From Chloroflexota bacterium (lineage in GTDB: Bacteria; Chloroflexota; Dehalococcoidia; Bin125), in the NCBI GenBank assembly GCA_026707335.1, contig JAPOXB010000076.1, forward strand, positions 1 to 32,200: DNA of 32,200 nucleotides, in the 5' to 3' direction. Both the position numbers and the translations under genes were made by a program. A model generated the notes under the pieces. The model was not told the DNA's origin. It worked only from the letters and a program-made list of their open reading frames with translations, and ran no database searches. Shown one piece after another: positions 21,652 through 30,257 of this stretch. Every line of letters starts with the position of its first letter. The stretch's first letter is position 1.

Positions 21652-22296
21652 TCAGGTTAGCCGCACGACACCGTTCGGTGTGTCCAACGTGGCCAGGAGT
21701 GCGGCGGGCCCCTCCTCGACCGGCAGCGCCAGGCCGAGCGCCGCGAGGGCGGCCTCCACCTCGGCCGGGCGCGGGTGGCGCCCGGCGAGGGCCGTGAGGC
21801 GGCAGCCGATCGGCGCGGTCGCCGCGGGGTGGGGCGCGTCGCCCCAGTCGATCAGGAAGGGAACCAGGCCGCCCGCCGCCGGCCCGCCGCGCGTGAGCGT
21901 CCAGACCAGTTCGACGCCGTCCGGCCGGCGACGGCGCATGGTGCGCGCCTCTCCCGGATCGAAGCCGCGCGCCCGCGCCGCGGCCACGCGCGCCTCGAGG
22001 TTGGTCGCCTTCGCCGCCCAGCCGGCCAGCCGCGGCGCATCGAGGTCGTCGAGCCCGAAGGGGCGCCGCCGTCCGACCGGGTCGGGCTGACCGGGGTCCG
22101 GCGCGATGATCTCCAGGTAGGCGCCGTCGCCCAGATCGAGCAGGGCGTTGTGCGACCCCGCGCCCGGGTGACTGCCGCCGTAGGCCGGGCGCACCCCCAG
22201 CCGCGCCTCCAGATCGGCGACGGCGGCGTCCAGGTCGGGCGCGGCGTAGACGACGTGATCCACGATCTGGTCGGGCGTCGGCGCGGCGGCGCTCAC
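21652..22296 (-). CDS. VOC/glyoxalase-like domain protein
   Basis: IVDHVVYAAPDLDAAVADLEARLGVRPAYGGSHPGAGSHNALLDLGDGAYLEIIAPDP...; GTG start overlaps stop of upstream M20 gene (GTGA). Confidence 0.85.
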   Translation of the reverse strand: MSAAAPTPDQIVDHVVYAAPDLDAAVADLEARLGVRPAYGGSHPGAGSHNALLDLGDGAYLEIIAPDPGQPDPVGRRRPFGLDDLDAPRLAGWAAKATNLEARVAAARARGFDPGEARTMRRRRPDGVELVWTLTRGGPAAGGLVPFLIDWGDAPHPAATAPIGCRLTALAGRHPRPAEVEAALAALGLALPVEEGPAALLATLDTPNGVVRLT

Positions 22297-23501
22297 GGCG
22301 CGGCCCCCGTCCCGGCGTCGAAGTCGGCCCGCGCGCGGCTGCGCAGGCCGGCGTCGGTGAGTAGGTCGAGGGCCGTAATCGCCATCGCCTTGGCCGCGAC
22401 GATCATCGCGTCGTGGGCGGCCGGGGTCGCCGCGGCCTCGGCGAACTCGGGCGTATGGTTCCCGGCCGCGGCGGGGATGCCGAAGACGGGGTGGATCGAC
22501 GGCACGACGTAGCTGACGTTGCCCATGTCGGTGCTGAAGGCGCTGAAGCCCGCCGGATCCTCACGGGGCGGCGCGCCCAGGGCGCACAGGTTGTCGGCGT
22601 AGCGCGCGACGATGGGCTCGCAGTGCCGCATGTCGAGGTACTCGGGGCCGTTCTCCCCCACCTCCAGGGTGCAACCGGCCGACTCGGCGCCGGCCCGGAA
22701 GCAGGCGAGGACGCGCTCCTTGACCTCGGCCAGCATCGCCCGCTCGCGCGCGCGCACGATGAACTCGGCCCGAGTCAGGCTGGGGATGATGTTGGGCTTG
22801 TCGCCGCCGTGCGTGATGACGCCGTGCACCAGCGCGCCGGGCGGCAACTGCTGCCGCAGGGCCGAGATCGCGCTGTAGGCGACCACCATCGCGTCGAGCG
22901 CGTTGCGGCCCTCCCAGGGCGCGCCGGCCGCGTGGGCGTTGCGCCCCCGGTAGACCACGTCGAGCTGCTGCAGCGCGCTGACCGCCGGTCGCAGGAGGTC
23001 GGTGGGGGCGGGGTGCGCCATCAGGGCCGCGTCGGCGTCGGCGAAGGCGCCCCGTTCGATCAGCGCGATCTTGCCGCCGCCGCCCTCCTCGGCGGGCGTG
23101 CCCAGCACGACGACCCGGCCCGGCCCGCCCGACGCCGCCAGTCCGGCGGCCGCGCCGATGCCGGCACCCAGCCCCGCCGCCGCAATCAGGTTGTGCCCGC
23201 AGGCGTGGCCGATCTCCGGCAGCGCGTCGTACTCGCAGCAGATGACGACGCGGGGGCCGTCGCCGCCGGCGCTCGCGCTGAACGCAGTGGGAAGATCGAA
23301 CGCGCCGCGCCGCACCGACAGCCCCGCGGCCTCGGCGGCGTCGGTCAGCACGTCGTGCGCGTGGCGCTCCTCGAAGTTGAGCTCCGGCCGGCCGTGGATC
23401 CGCGCGCTGACCCGGCGCAGTTCCGGCGCGGCGGCGTCGATCGCGGCGATGGCGCGGGCGTGCAGCGCCTCGCGCCCGGACGCGGATGCGGACTGCGGCA
23501 T
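22293..23501 (-). CDS. M20 family metallopeptidase/amidohydrolase (AbgA/ACY1L2-like)
   Basis: RIHGRPELNFEERHAHDVLTDAAEAAG, VICCEYDALPEIGHACGHNLIAAAGLGAG, GTPAEEGGGGKIALIERGAF, GRNAHAAGAPWEGRNALDAMV; GGAGGG SD supports ATG 23501 (track ORF begins at 23522). Confidence 0.9.
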   Translation of the reverse strand: MPQSASASGREALHARAIAAIDAAAPELRRVSARIHGRPELNFEERHAHDVLTDAAEAAGLSVRRGAFDLPTAFSASAGGDGPRVVICCEYDALPEIGHACGHNLIAAAGLGAGIGAAAGLAASGGPGRVVVLGTPAEEGGGGKIALIERGAFADADAALMAHPAPTDLLRPAVSALQQLDVVYRGRNAHAAGAPWEGRNALDAMVVAYSAISALRQQLPPGALVHGVITHGGDKPNIIPSLTRAEFIVRARERAMLAEVKERVLACFRAGAESAGCTLEVGENGPEYLDMRHCEPIVARYADNLCALGAPPREDPAGFSAFSTDMGNVSYVVPSIHPVFGIPAAAGNHTPEFAEAAATPAAHDAMIVAAKAMAITALDLLTDAGLRSRARADFDAGTGAAP

Positions 23502-23583
23502 GGGCCCTCCAGTTGTCGCCATCGCTGTGAGCAGGATAGGGGGCCGCCGGGGCTGGGCGCCCCGCGCGCCGGCGCCGCCGCGA

Positions 23584-23601
23584 ACGTAACCGCCACGTAA
23601 C
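23584..23601 (+). repeat. Direct repeat ACGTAAC x2 with 11-bp period upstream of korAB
   Basis: aACGTAACcgccACGTAACgctg at 23584-23590 and 23595-23601, in the M20/korA divergent intergenic region. Confidence 0.4.
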
Positions 23602-23798
23602 GCTGCAAAGGTCGCAACGGAAGGTGGCTGCGTGCGATGATCGCGCTGCTACGATGCAAATGGGTGTGAACGGGTGCGTCCGCACGGGAGGCGACGCAAG
23701 AGTGAGACACCTCATGGACCGGCCGGCCGAGCGGGTGACGACGCGCCCGAAGATCGCAATGATCGGGGCGCGCGACAAGGCAGGGAGGGCCAGCACAC

Positions 23799-25685
23799 GT
23801 GGCTGAGTCGCCCACGCCCGGATCGTACTCACGGGCGCCGATCGCCGAGCGCGAGCGGGCCACCATCCGTTTCGCGGGCGATTCCGGCGACGGGATGCAA
23901 CTGGCGGGCAACCGCTTCACCGACGCCACCGCCCTGTTCGGTAACGACTTCAGCACGCTGCCCGATTTCCCGGCCGAGATCCGCGCGCCCGCCGGCTCCC
24001 TGGCGGGCGTGAGTTCGTTCCAGATCAGCTTCTCCCGCAACACGATCCACACGCCCGGCGACGCGCCCGACGCGCTGGTCGCGATGAACCCGGCGGCGCT
24101 GCGCGTGCACGCCAAGGAACTGGTCCGCGGCGGGCTGCTGATCGTCAACGCCGACGCGTTCACGGGCGCCAACCTGCGCAAGGCCGGCTACACGAGCAAC
24201 CCGCTCAAGGACGGTTCCTTGGCCGACTACCGCCTGCTCGAGGTCCCGATCACGAAGCTCGCAACGACAGCGGCGGCCGAGGCGGGCGTCAGCGGCCAGA
24301 ACGCCGAGCGCACGAAGAACTTCTTCGCGCTGGGCATGATCTACTGGCTCTACGACCGCGACCTCGCGCCGAGCATCGCCTGGATCGAGGAGAAGTTCGC
24401 CCGGCGTCCGGCCATCGTCGAGGCGAACACGGCGGCGCTCAAGGCCGGCCACGCCTACGCCGAGACGGCCGAGCTCGCCGACGCGCACGTCGCGGTGCCG
24501 CCGGCCGCGCTCGCGCCCGGCACCTACCGCACGGTCACCGGCAACGAGGCGACCGCCATCGGACTGGTGGCCGCGCAGGAGTTGAGCGGGCTGCAGCTCT
24601 TCTACGGCAGCTACCCCATCACGCCGGCCAGCGACATCCTGCATTCGCTGGCCTCGTACCAGCGCTTCGGCGTCAAGACGTTCCAGGCGGAGGATGAGAT
24701 CGCGGCGGTGGGGGCGGCCATCGGGGCGGCCTTCGGCGGTTCCATCGGCGTGACCGGCACCAGCGGGCCCGGCCTGGCGCTGAAGAGCGAGGCGATCGGC
24801 CTGGCCGTGATGACCGAGCTGCCGATCATCGTGCTCGACATCCAGCGCGGCGGGCCCAGCACCGGCCTGCCCACGAAGACCGAGCAGGCCGACCTGCTGC
24901 AGGCGATGTTCGGCCGCAACGGCGAGAGCCCCGTCTGCGTCGTCGCGCCGCGCAGCCCCGGCGACTGCTTCTACATGGTGATGGAGGCCGTGCGCCTGGC
25001 CTTCGCCGCGATGACCCCGGTCGTCTTCCTGTCGGACGGCTACCTGGCCAACACGGCCGAGCCCTGGCCGGTGCCCGACGTGGCCGAGCTGCCCCGCATC
25101 GAGGTGCGATTCCACGAGGACCCGCGCACCTTCGCGCCCTACTCCCGCGACCCGGAGACGCTGGCGCGGCAGTACGCGGTGCCCGGCACGACCGGCCTGC
25201 AGCACCGCATCGGCGGGCTGGAGAAGGCCGACGGCTCGGGCGACGTGTCGTACGACCCGGCCAACCACCAGCAGATGGTCGCCCTGCGAGCCGAGAAGAT
25301 CGCGCGCATCGCGCGGATGATCCCGGCGCAAGAGGTGGAGGGGCCGCCGTCGGGCGACGTGCTGGTGCTCTCCTGGGGCAGCACCTACGGCCCGGCGGTC
25401 ACGGCCGTCGAGGAGGCGCGCGCGCAGGGCGCCGACGTTTCGCTCGCGCACCTGCGCTACCTCAACCCCTTCCCGGCCAACCTGGGCGACGTGCTGCGCG
25501 GCTTCCGCACGGTGCTGATCCCCGAGAACAACGCCGGCCAGTTGCGCATGCTGGTGCGCGCGAAGTTCCTAGTCGACGCCCGCGGCCTCAACAAGGTCTC
25601 CGGGCAGCCGTTCAGCGCCGGTGAGATCACGGACCAGATCATGGCGCTGCGCAGCGCGCGACCGTCGGCCGTGCGCGCGTCGTAG
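23799..25685 (+). CDS. korA: 2-oxoacid:acceptor (2-oxoglutarate:ferredoxin) oxidoreductase, fused gamma-alpha subunit
   Basis: TIRFAGDSGDGMQLAGNRFTDATALFGNDFSTLPDFPAEIRAPAG, GNEATAIGLVAAQELSGLQLFYGSYPITPASDIL, FQAEDEIAAVGAAIGAAFGG, TGTSGPGLALKSEAIGLAVMTELP; GTG start. Confidence 0.94.
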   Translation: MAESPTPGSYSRAPIAERERATIRFAGDSGDGMQLAGNRFTDATALFGNDFSTLPDFPAEIRAPAGSLAGVSSFQISFSRNTIHTPGDAPDALVAMNPAALRVHAKELVRGGLLIVNADAFTGANLRKAGYTSNPLKDGSLADYRLLEVPITKLATTAAAEAGVSGQNAERTKNFFALGMIYWLYDRDLAPSIAWIEEKFARRPAIVEANTAALKAGHAYAETAELADAHVAVPPAALAPGTYRTVTGNEATAIGLVAAQELSGLQLFYGSYPITPASDILHSLASYQRFGVKTFQAEDEIAAVGAAIGAAFGGSIGVTGTSGPGLALKSEAIGLAVMTELPIIVLDIQRGGPSTGLPTKTEQADLLQAMFGRNGESPVCVVAPRSPGDCFYMVMEAVRLAFAAMTPVVFLSDGYLANTAEPWPVPDVAELPRIEVRFHEDPRTFAPYSRDPETLARQYAVPGTTGLQHRIGGLEKADGSGDVSYDPANHQQMVALRAEKIARIARMIPAQEVEGPPSGDVLVLSWGSTYGPAVTAVEEARAQGADVSLAHLRYLNPFPANLGDVLRGFRTVLIPENNAGQLRMLVRAKFLVDARGLNKVSGQPFSAGEITDQIMALRSARPSAVRAS

Positions 25686-25725
25686 CGGGAACGCGAGAGC
25701 GACGAGAGAGCGAGGAGACGCGGAG

Positions 25726-26760
25726 ATGGTGACCATCGACCGGGAGCCGGCGCCGACGGAGCCCGTGCGCCTCGCGAAGAAGGACTTCGCCTCCGACCAG
25801 GACACCCGCTGGTGCCCCGGCTGCGGCGACTACTCGATCCTCGCGCAGATGCAGCGCATGCTGCCCAACCTCGGCCGGCGCCGGGAGGACATCGTCTTCA
25901 TCTCCGGGATCGGCTGCTCCAGCCGCTTCCCCTACTACATGAACACCTACGGCTTCCACTCGATCCACGGCCGCGCGCCGACGCTGGCGACGGGCCTGAA
26001 GCTGACCCGGCCCGACCTGCTGCTGTTCGTGATCACCGGCGACGGCGACGGGCTCAGCATCGGCGGCAACCACCTGCTGCACGCCCTGCGCCGCAACCAG
26101 GACCTCAACATCCTGCTGTTCAACAACCGCATCTACGGCCTGACGAAGGGGCAGTACTCGCCGACCTCCGAGGTGGGAAAGGTGACCAAGTCGTCGCCGA
26201 TGGGCTCGATCGAGAACCCGCTCAACCCGATCGCGGTGGCGCTGGCCGCCGAGGCGACGTTCGTGGCGCGGACCTTCGACACGGACCCCCACCACCTCGT
26301 CAGCACCATCGAGGCGGCGGCGCGGCACAAGGGCGCGACGTTCGTGGAGATCTACCAGAACTGCAACATCTTCAACGACGGCGCCTTCCGCGACTTCACC
26401 GACAAGCCGGTGCGGGGCGAGCGCCTGCTCTACATGGAGCCGGGCGAGCCGCTGCTGTTCGGCGACGAGAAGCAGCGCGGCGTCGCGATGAACGGGACCG
26501 TGCCCGAGCTGGTGGAGGTCAACGGCGACCGCTCCCGCATCCTGGTGCACGACCCGGCCGAGCCGACGCCGATCACGGCCAACATGCTGGCGCGCTTCCA
26601 GTACCCGGAGCAACCGGTGCCGATGGGCATCTTCCGCCAGGTGCAGAAGCCGACCTACGGCGAGCGCCTGGGCCATCAGGTCGACGAGGCGCGGGCGGGG
26701 GTCGGCGCCGGCGACCTGGCGGCGCTCATCGCGGGCGACAACACCTGGGTCGTCGAGTAG
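25726..26760 (+). CDS. korB: 2-oxoacid:acceptor oxidoreductase beta subunit (TPP-binding)
   Basis: TRWCPGCGDYSILAQMQRMLPNLG, FISGIGCSSRFPYYMNTYGFHSIHGRAPTLATGLKLTRPDLLLFVITGDGDGLSIGGNHLLHALRRN, IYGLTKGQYSPTS; GGAG before ATG. Confidence 0.95.
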   Translation: MVTIDREPAPTEPVRLAKKDFASDQDTRWCPGCGDYSILAQMQRMLPNLGRRREDIVFISGIGCSSRFPYYMNTYGFHSIHGRAPTLATGLKLTRPDLLLFVITGDGDGLSIGGNHLLHALRRNQDLNILLFNNRIYGLTKGQYSPTSEVGKVTKSSPMGSIENPLNPIAVALAAEATFVARTFDTDPHHLVSTIEAAARHKGATFVEIYQNCNIFNDGAFRDFTDKPVRGERLLYMEPGEPLLFGDEKQRGVAMNGTVPELVEVNGDRSRILVHDPAEPTPITANMLARFQYPEQPVPMGIFRQVQKPTYGERLGHQVDEARAGVGAGDLAALIAGDNTWVVE

Positions 26761-26781
26761 CAACCAGCCCAGCCGGCGGAG

Positions 26782-27720
26782 CTACGCGGGCGTCGCCGCA
26801 CGCTCGTGCACGGCCGGCAGCACGTCCTCGATCAGGCGCTGCGTTTGGGCCCGCATCTCGGCGTCGCCGTCGGCGATGGGGCGCAGGACGAACTTCGACG
26901 CCCCCGCCGCGACGTACTCGGCGATGCGCTCCCGGATGCGCCCGGCGTCGCCCACGGCGAAGTAGCCGTCCGGGTCGACGTCGGGCAGGCGGCGGCGGAA
27001 GCCGGCCGCCAGCCGTTGCACCGCCGCATCGTCGGGGCTGCCGAAGCGGTAGGCGAAGGCCGCCCCGTAGTGGTCTTCGTCGATCGTGCGCCCGGCCGCC
27101 GCGGCCGCCGCCTTGATCGCCGGGACCACGCGCGCCACCTGGGCCGGGCTGTGCAGGCCGCCCAGCCAGCCGCTGCCGATGGTCGCCGTGCGGCGGATCG
27201 CGGCCTTGCTGTCGCCGCCGATCCAGAGCGGCAGCGGCTGCTGCACGGGCAGCGGCGCGATGACGGCGTCGCGGTAGTCGTAGTGCTCGCCCGCGCAGGT
27301 GACGGCCTCGCCCGCCCACAGGCGCGCCATCAGGCGCAGGGCCTCGTCGGCCAACCCGCCGCGCCCCGCCATGGGACGGCTCGTGGCGCGGAACTCCGGC
27401 GCGACCGCCCCGCCCACGCCGAAGGCCGGCAGCAGCCGCCCGTCGCTGAGGAAGTCGATCGTGGCGCACTCCTTGGCGAGCACCAGCGGGTCGCGGAACG
27501 GCACCACGACCACGTTCATGCCGAACTTGAGCCGCTCCGTCGCTCCGGCCAGGGCCGCCATCGTGGACATTGATTCGAGGAAGGGCTGCGCGCCGATGAG
27601 GCGGTCGGTCTGCCAGATGGAGTCGACGTCGCCAGCCTCGCACTGCTCCACCCAGCGCCAGAAGCCGCGCGGCTCCTCGAAGGGGAAGTTGGCGATCCCC
27701 AGGCCGATGCGCACGCTCAT
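26782..27720 (-). CDS. LLM-class flavin/F420-dependent oxidoreductase
   Basis: VRIGLGIANFPFEEPRGFWRWVEQCEAGDVDSIWQTDRL...LKFGMNVVVVPFRDPLVLAKECATIDFLSDGRLLPAFGVG...LPLWIGGDSKAAIRRTATIGSGWLGG. Confidence 0.92.
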   Translation of the reverse strand: MSVRIGLGIANFPFEEPRGFWRWVEQCEAGDVDSIWQTDRLIGAQPFLESMSTMAALAGATERLKFGMNVVVVPFRDPLVLAKECATIDFLSDGRLLPAFGVGGAVAPEFRATSRPMAGRGGLADEALRLMARLWAGEAVTCAGEHYDYRDAVIAPLPVQQPLPLWIGGDSKAAIRRTATIGSGWLGGLHSPAQVARVVPAIKAAAAAAGRTIDEDHYGAAFAYRFGSPDDAAVQRLAAGFRRRLPDVDPDGYFAVGDAGRIRERIAEYVAAGASKFVLRPIADGDAEMRAQTQRLIEDVLPAVHERAATPA

Positions 27721-27729
27721 CGGTTCCCC

Positions 27730-28254
27730 CTACTCCGCCGCCGCGGCGGCCTCGTCGCCGTACTTGCTGCCGGCGGCGTAGTAGCGACGATGCCAGATGC
27801 CGCTGCGCGGCTCGTCGCCCATGGGTATGCGCCAGCTTCGGATGCGCGCCGACGCGAGGGGGAGCGCGCAGAGCGCGCGCGGCTGGTCGATCGTGTTGCC
27901 GATGTAGGCCGCGGCGGCGGCCGGCGGGATGTATCGCTCCGCGATGCGGCGGTAGAGGTCGCGCCAGACGTCGTCCGCGCCGAGGTCGTGGACGATCTCC
28001 GCCTCGCCCTCCACGACGAGCTTGCGCGCCGGCGGGACCGTCTCGTCGATCGCGCAGGAGATGCGGGGATGCGCGCGGATGTGCGCCAGCCAATCCGACA
28101 TCGCGCGCGGGGTGAACCAGAGGCGCCCCTCCTCGTGCAGGAACCAGATCGGGGCGACGTGCGGGTCGCCGTCCGCGTCGACGGTGGCGATGCGCATCAG
28201 CACCCCGGGGGCGTCGAGGAAGGCGTCGCGTTCGGCGGGGGTCAGGGGCGGCAT
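27730..28254 (-). CDS. Pyridoxamine 5'-phosphate oxidase-like FMN/F420-binding split-barrel protein
   Basis: VLMRIATVDADGDPHVAPIWFLHEEGRLWFTPRAMSDWLAHIRAHPRISCAIDETVPPARKLVVEGEAEIVHD. Confidence 0.88.
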   Translation of the reverse strand: MPPLTPAERDAFLDAPGVLMRIATVDADGDPHVAPIWFLHEEGRLWFTPRAMSDWLAHIRAHPRISCAIDETVPPARKLVVEGEAEIVHDLGADDVWRDLYRRIAERYIPPAAAAAYIGNTIDQPRALCALPLASARIRSWRIPMGDEPRSGIWHRRYYAAGSKYGDEAAAAAE

Positions 28255-28283
28255 GGGGTCCTCGTTTCGGTGCAGTGGCGGCG

Positions 28284-29243
28284 CTACGCCGGAGGCAGCC
28301 CGGCCAGCCAGTCGAGCAGGATGCGGTTCAGTTCGTCGGGGCGTTCCTGCTGCGTCCAGTGGCCGCACGCCTCGATGTGGCCGCGCTGCAGCTGCGGGAT
28401 GACACGCTCCATCCCCTCGGAGAGCTTGGGCGTGAGGACCGGGTCCTTGCCGGCCGTGACCATCAGCGCCGGGCAGGTGATGCGCGCCTCCTTGCTCTCC
28501 TCGCCCCACTCCCAGTTCCGGCGGTCGTTGCGGTACCAGTTGAGCGGCCCGCGGAAGCCGGTCGCGCGGAACGCCTCCACGAAGACGGCCAGGTCCTCGG
28601 CGCTGAGCATGATGCTGCGCGACGGCCGCTCCGGCAGACCCACCAGCATGCCGCCGCGCTCGCGGACGCTCAGCGTCCCTTGCAAGGCGTCGATCCGATC
28701 GGCCGGGTCGCTGCTGCGCAGGAGCAGCGACATCGTGCGCTCCGGGTCCGCCTCCAGCTCGGCCTCGGCGACGCCGGGCTCCTGGAAGTAGAACTGGTAG
28801 TCCCACACGCCGGGGCGCCCCTTGACCATCTCCAGCATCGGCGCGGGCGGCTGGCCGCGGTAGGGCGTGTTGATCCCCGCGACGGCCCGCACCCGCTCCG
28901 GGTGATGCAGCGCCATGGCCCAGACGATCGCGCCGCCCCAGTCGTGGCCCACGAAGACGGCCTGCTCCAGCGACAGCGCATCGAGCAGTGCGACCAGGTC
29001 GTCGCAGACCAGGCGGTGGGCGTAGTCCTCGACGTTGGGGGGCGCGCTGGTCCGGCCGTAGCCGCGCATGTCGGGCGCGATGGCGCGAAGGCCCGCCGCC
29101 GCCAGGGCCGGCAACTGGTGCCGCCACGAGTACCACAGCTCGGGGAAGCCGTGCACGAAGACGACGGCCGGTCCGTCGCCTTGCTCCGCGATGTGCATGG
29201 AGATGCCGGTCGGCAGTTCAATCTGCTGTTGCTCGACTGTCAC
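28284..29243 (-). CDS. Alpha/beta hydrolase, epoxide hydrolase-like
   Basis: FVHGFPELWYSWRHQLPALAAAGLRAIAPDMRGYGRTSAPP, AVFVGHDWGGAIVWAMALHHPERV, EACGHWTQQERPDELN; GTG start with GGAGGGAGG SD. Confidence 0.9.
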   Translation of the reverse strand: MTVEQQQIELPTGISMHIAEQGDGPAVVFVHGFPELWYSWRHQLPALAAAGLRAIAPDMRGYGRTSAPPNVEDYAHRLVCDDLVALLDALSLEQAVFVGHDWGGAIVWAMALHHPERVRAVAGINTPYRGQPPAPMLEMVKGRPGVWDYQFYFQEPGVAEAELEADPERTMSLLLRSSDPADRIDALQGTLSVRERGGMLVGLPERPSRSIMLSAEDLAVFVEAFRATGFRGPLNWYRNDRRNWEWGEESKEARITCPALMVTAGKDPVLTPKLSEGMERVIPQLQRGHIEACGHWTQQERPDELNRILLDWLAGLPPA

Positions 29244-29260
29244 GCTCGCCTCCCTCCGGC

Positions 29261-29285
29261 GGCCGTGGCGGTGGCGGCCACGGCC
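29261..29285. repeat. Perfect 9-bp inverted repeat (GGCCGTGGC-7nt-GCCACGGCC), intercistronic hairpin
   Basis: Read directly: ggccgtggc ggtggcg gccacggcc between the radical SAM stop (29297) and epoxide-hydrolase-like start (29243). Confidence 0.6.
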
Positions 29286-29296
29286 CGACGGTGAGG

Positions 29297-30190
29297 CTAG
29301 CGCAGGGGCAGGCCCAACTGCTGCACGGGAGGCGTCACGGCACGGGGCAGAACGGGCCGATCCGGGACGCCGGCGGCCTCCTTCAACTCCTGCACGCGCG
29401 CGGCGACGCGGTCGCGGTAGCGCTTGGGGGCGTACTTCTCACCGTAGAGCCGGCGGTAGCCGTCGAGGAGGGCCGGGTACTCCGCCGCCAGGAAGCCGAA
29501 GTAGTAGTCGCGCAGCTCGGGGCTCAGGTTGAGCAGGCCCGATCCGACGAAGCGCGCGCCGTGATCGGCGGAGGCGCGCACCGTCCGCTCGACCTGCGCC
29601 CGGTCGGCGGACAACCCGGGCAGCAGCGGGGCCATCAGCACGCCGGCGCTGATGCCCGCGTCGACGAGGCGGCGCATCGCCGCGAGGCGCTGCCGGGGCG
29701 GCGCCGTGCCCGGCTCCGTGCGGCGCCAAATCTCCCGATCGACCGTCGGGACGCTGAAGGCGACGCTGAGCCCCGCGCGGGTCTCGACCTCCCGCAGCAC
29801 GTCGAGGTCGCGCACGATGAGCGGATTCTTGGTGAGCAGCGAGACGGGGCTGCGAAAGCGGGCGAACTGCTCGATCGCCGCCCGCGTCAGGCGGTAGCGA
29901 CCCTCGGCGGGCTGGTAGGGGTCGGTCGCGGTGCCCAGCGCGACCTGCTCCCGCCGCCAGCCGGGGCGCGACAACTCCCCGGCCAGCACCGCGGCCAAGT
30001 TCCGCTTGACGTAGATGATGCCCGTGAAGTCGTCGCCGATGCCCAACTCGAAGAAGCGATGAGTGGGACGCGCAAAGCAGTAGTGGCAGGCGTGCGCGCA
30101 GCCCCGGTACGGGTTGAGCGACCAGGCGAAGGGCATCCCCCGCACCCGGTTGAGCGCCGACTTGCACTCGATCTCGCGGTACTCGACCAC
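29297..30190 (-). CDS. Radical SAM protein, Rv2578c/SplB-like family
   Basis: ALNRVRGMPFAWSLNPYRGCAHACHYCFARPTHRFFELGIGDDF (CxxxCxxC), VALGTATDPYQPAEGRYRLTRAAIEQFARFRSPVSLLTKNPLIVRDLDVL; GTG start at 30190. Confidence 0.9.
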   Translation of the reverse strand: MVEYREIECKSALNRVRGMPFAWSLNPYRGCAHACHYCFARPTHRFFELGIGDDFTGIIYVKRNLAAVLAGELSRPGWRREQVALGTATDPYQPAEGRYRLTRAAIEQFARFRSPVSLLTKNPLIVRDLDVLREVETRAGLSVAFSVPTVDREIWRRTEPGTAPPRQRLAAMRRLVDAGISAGVLMAPLLPGLSADRAQVERTVRASADHGARFVGSGLLNLSPELRDYYFGFLAAEYPALLDGYRRLYGEKYAPKRYRDRVAARVQELKEAAGVPDRPVLPRAVTPPVQQLGLPLR

Positions 30191-30217
30191 GCCATCCGCC
30201 CTTCCCGCCCGGACAAG

Positions 30218-30246
30218 AGTAGAACACGTGTGCTACCTGTTGTCAA
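30218..30246 (-). promoter_or_regulatory. Sigma70-type promoter TTGACA-N17-TCTACT with LexA-like palindrome in spacer/-10, upstream of the radical SAM gene
   Basis: Reverse strand reads TTGACA ACAGGTAGCACACGTGT TCTACT; palindrome TAGAACACGTGTGCTA at 30220-30235 (7 of 8 arm positions pair). Confidence 0.55.
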
Positions 30247-30257
30247 GGGCGCGGCCG

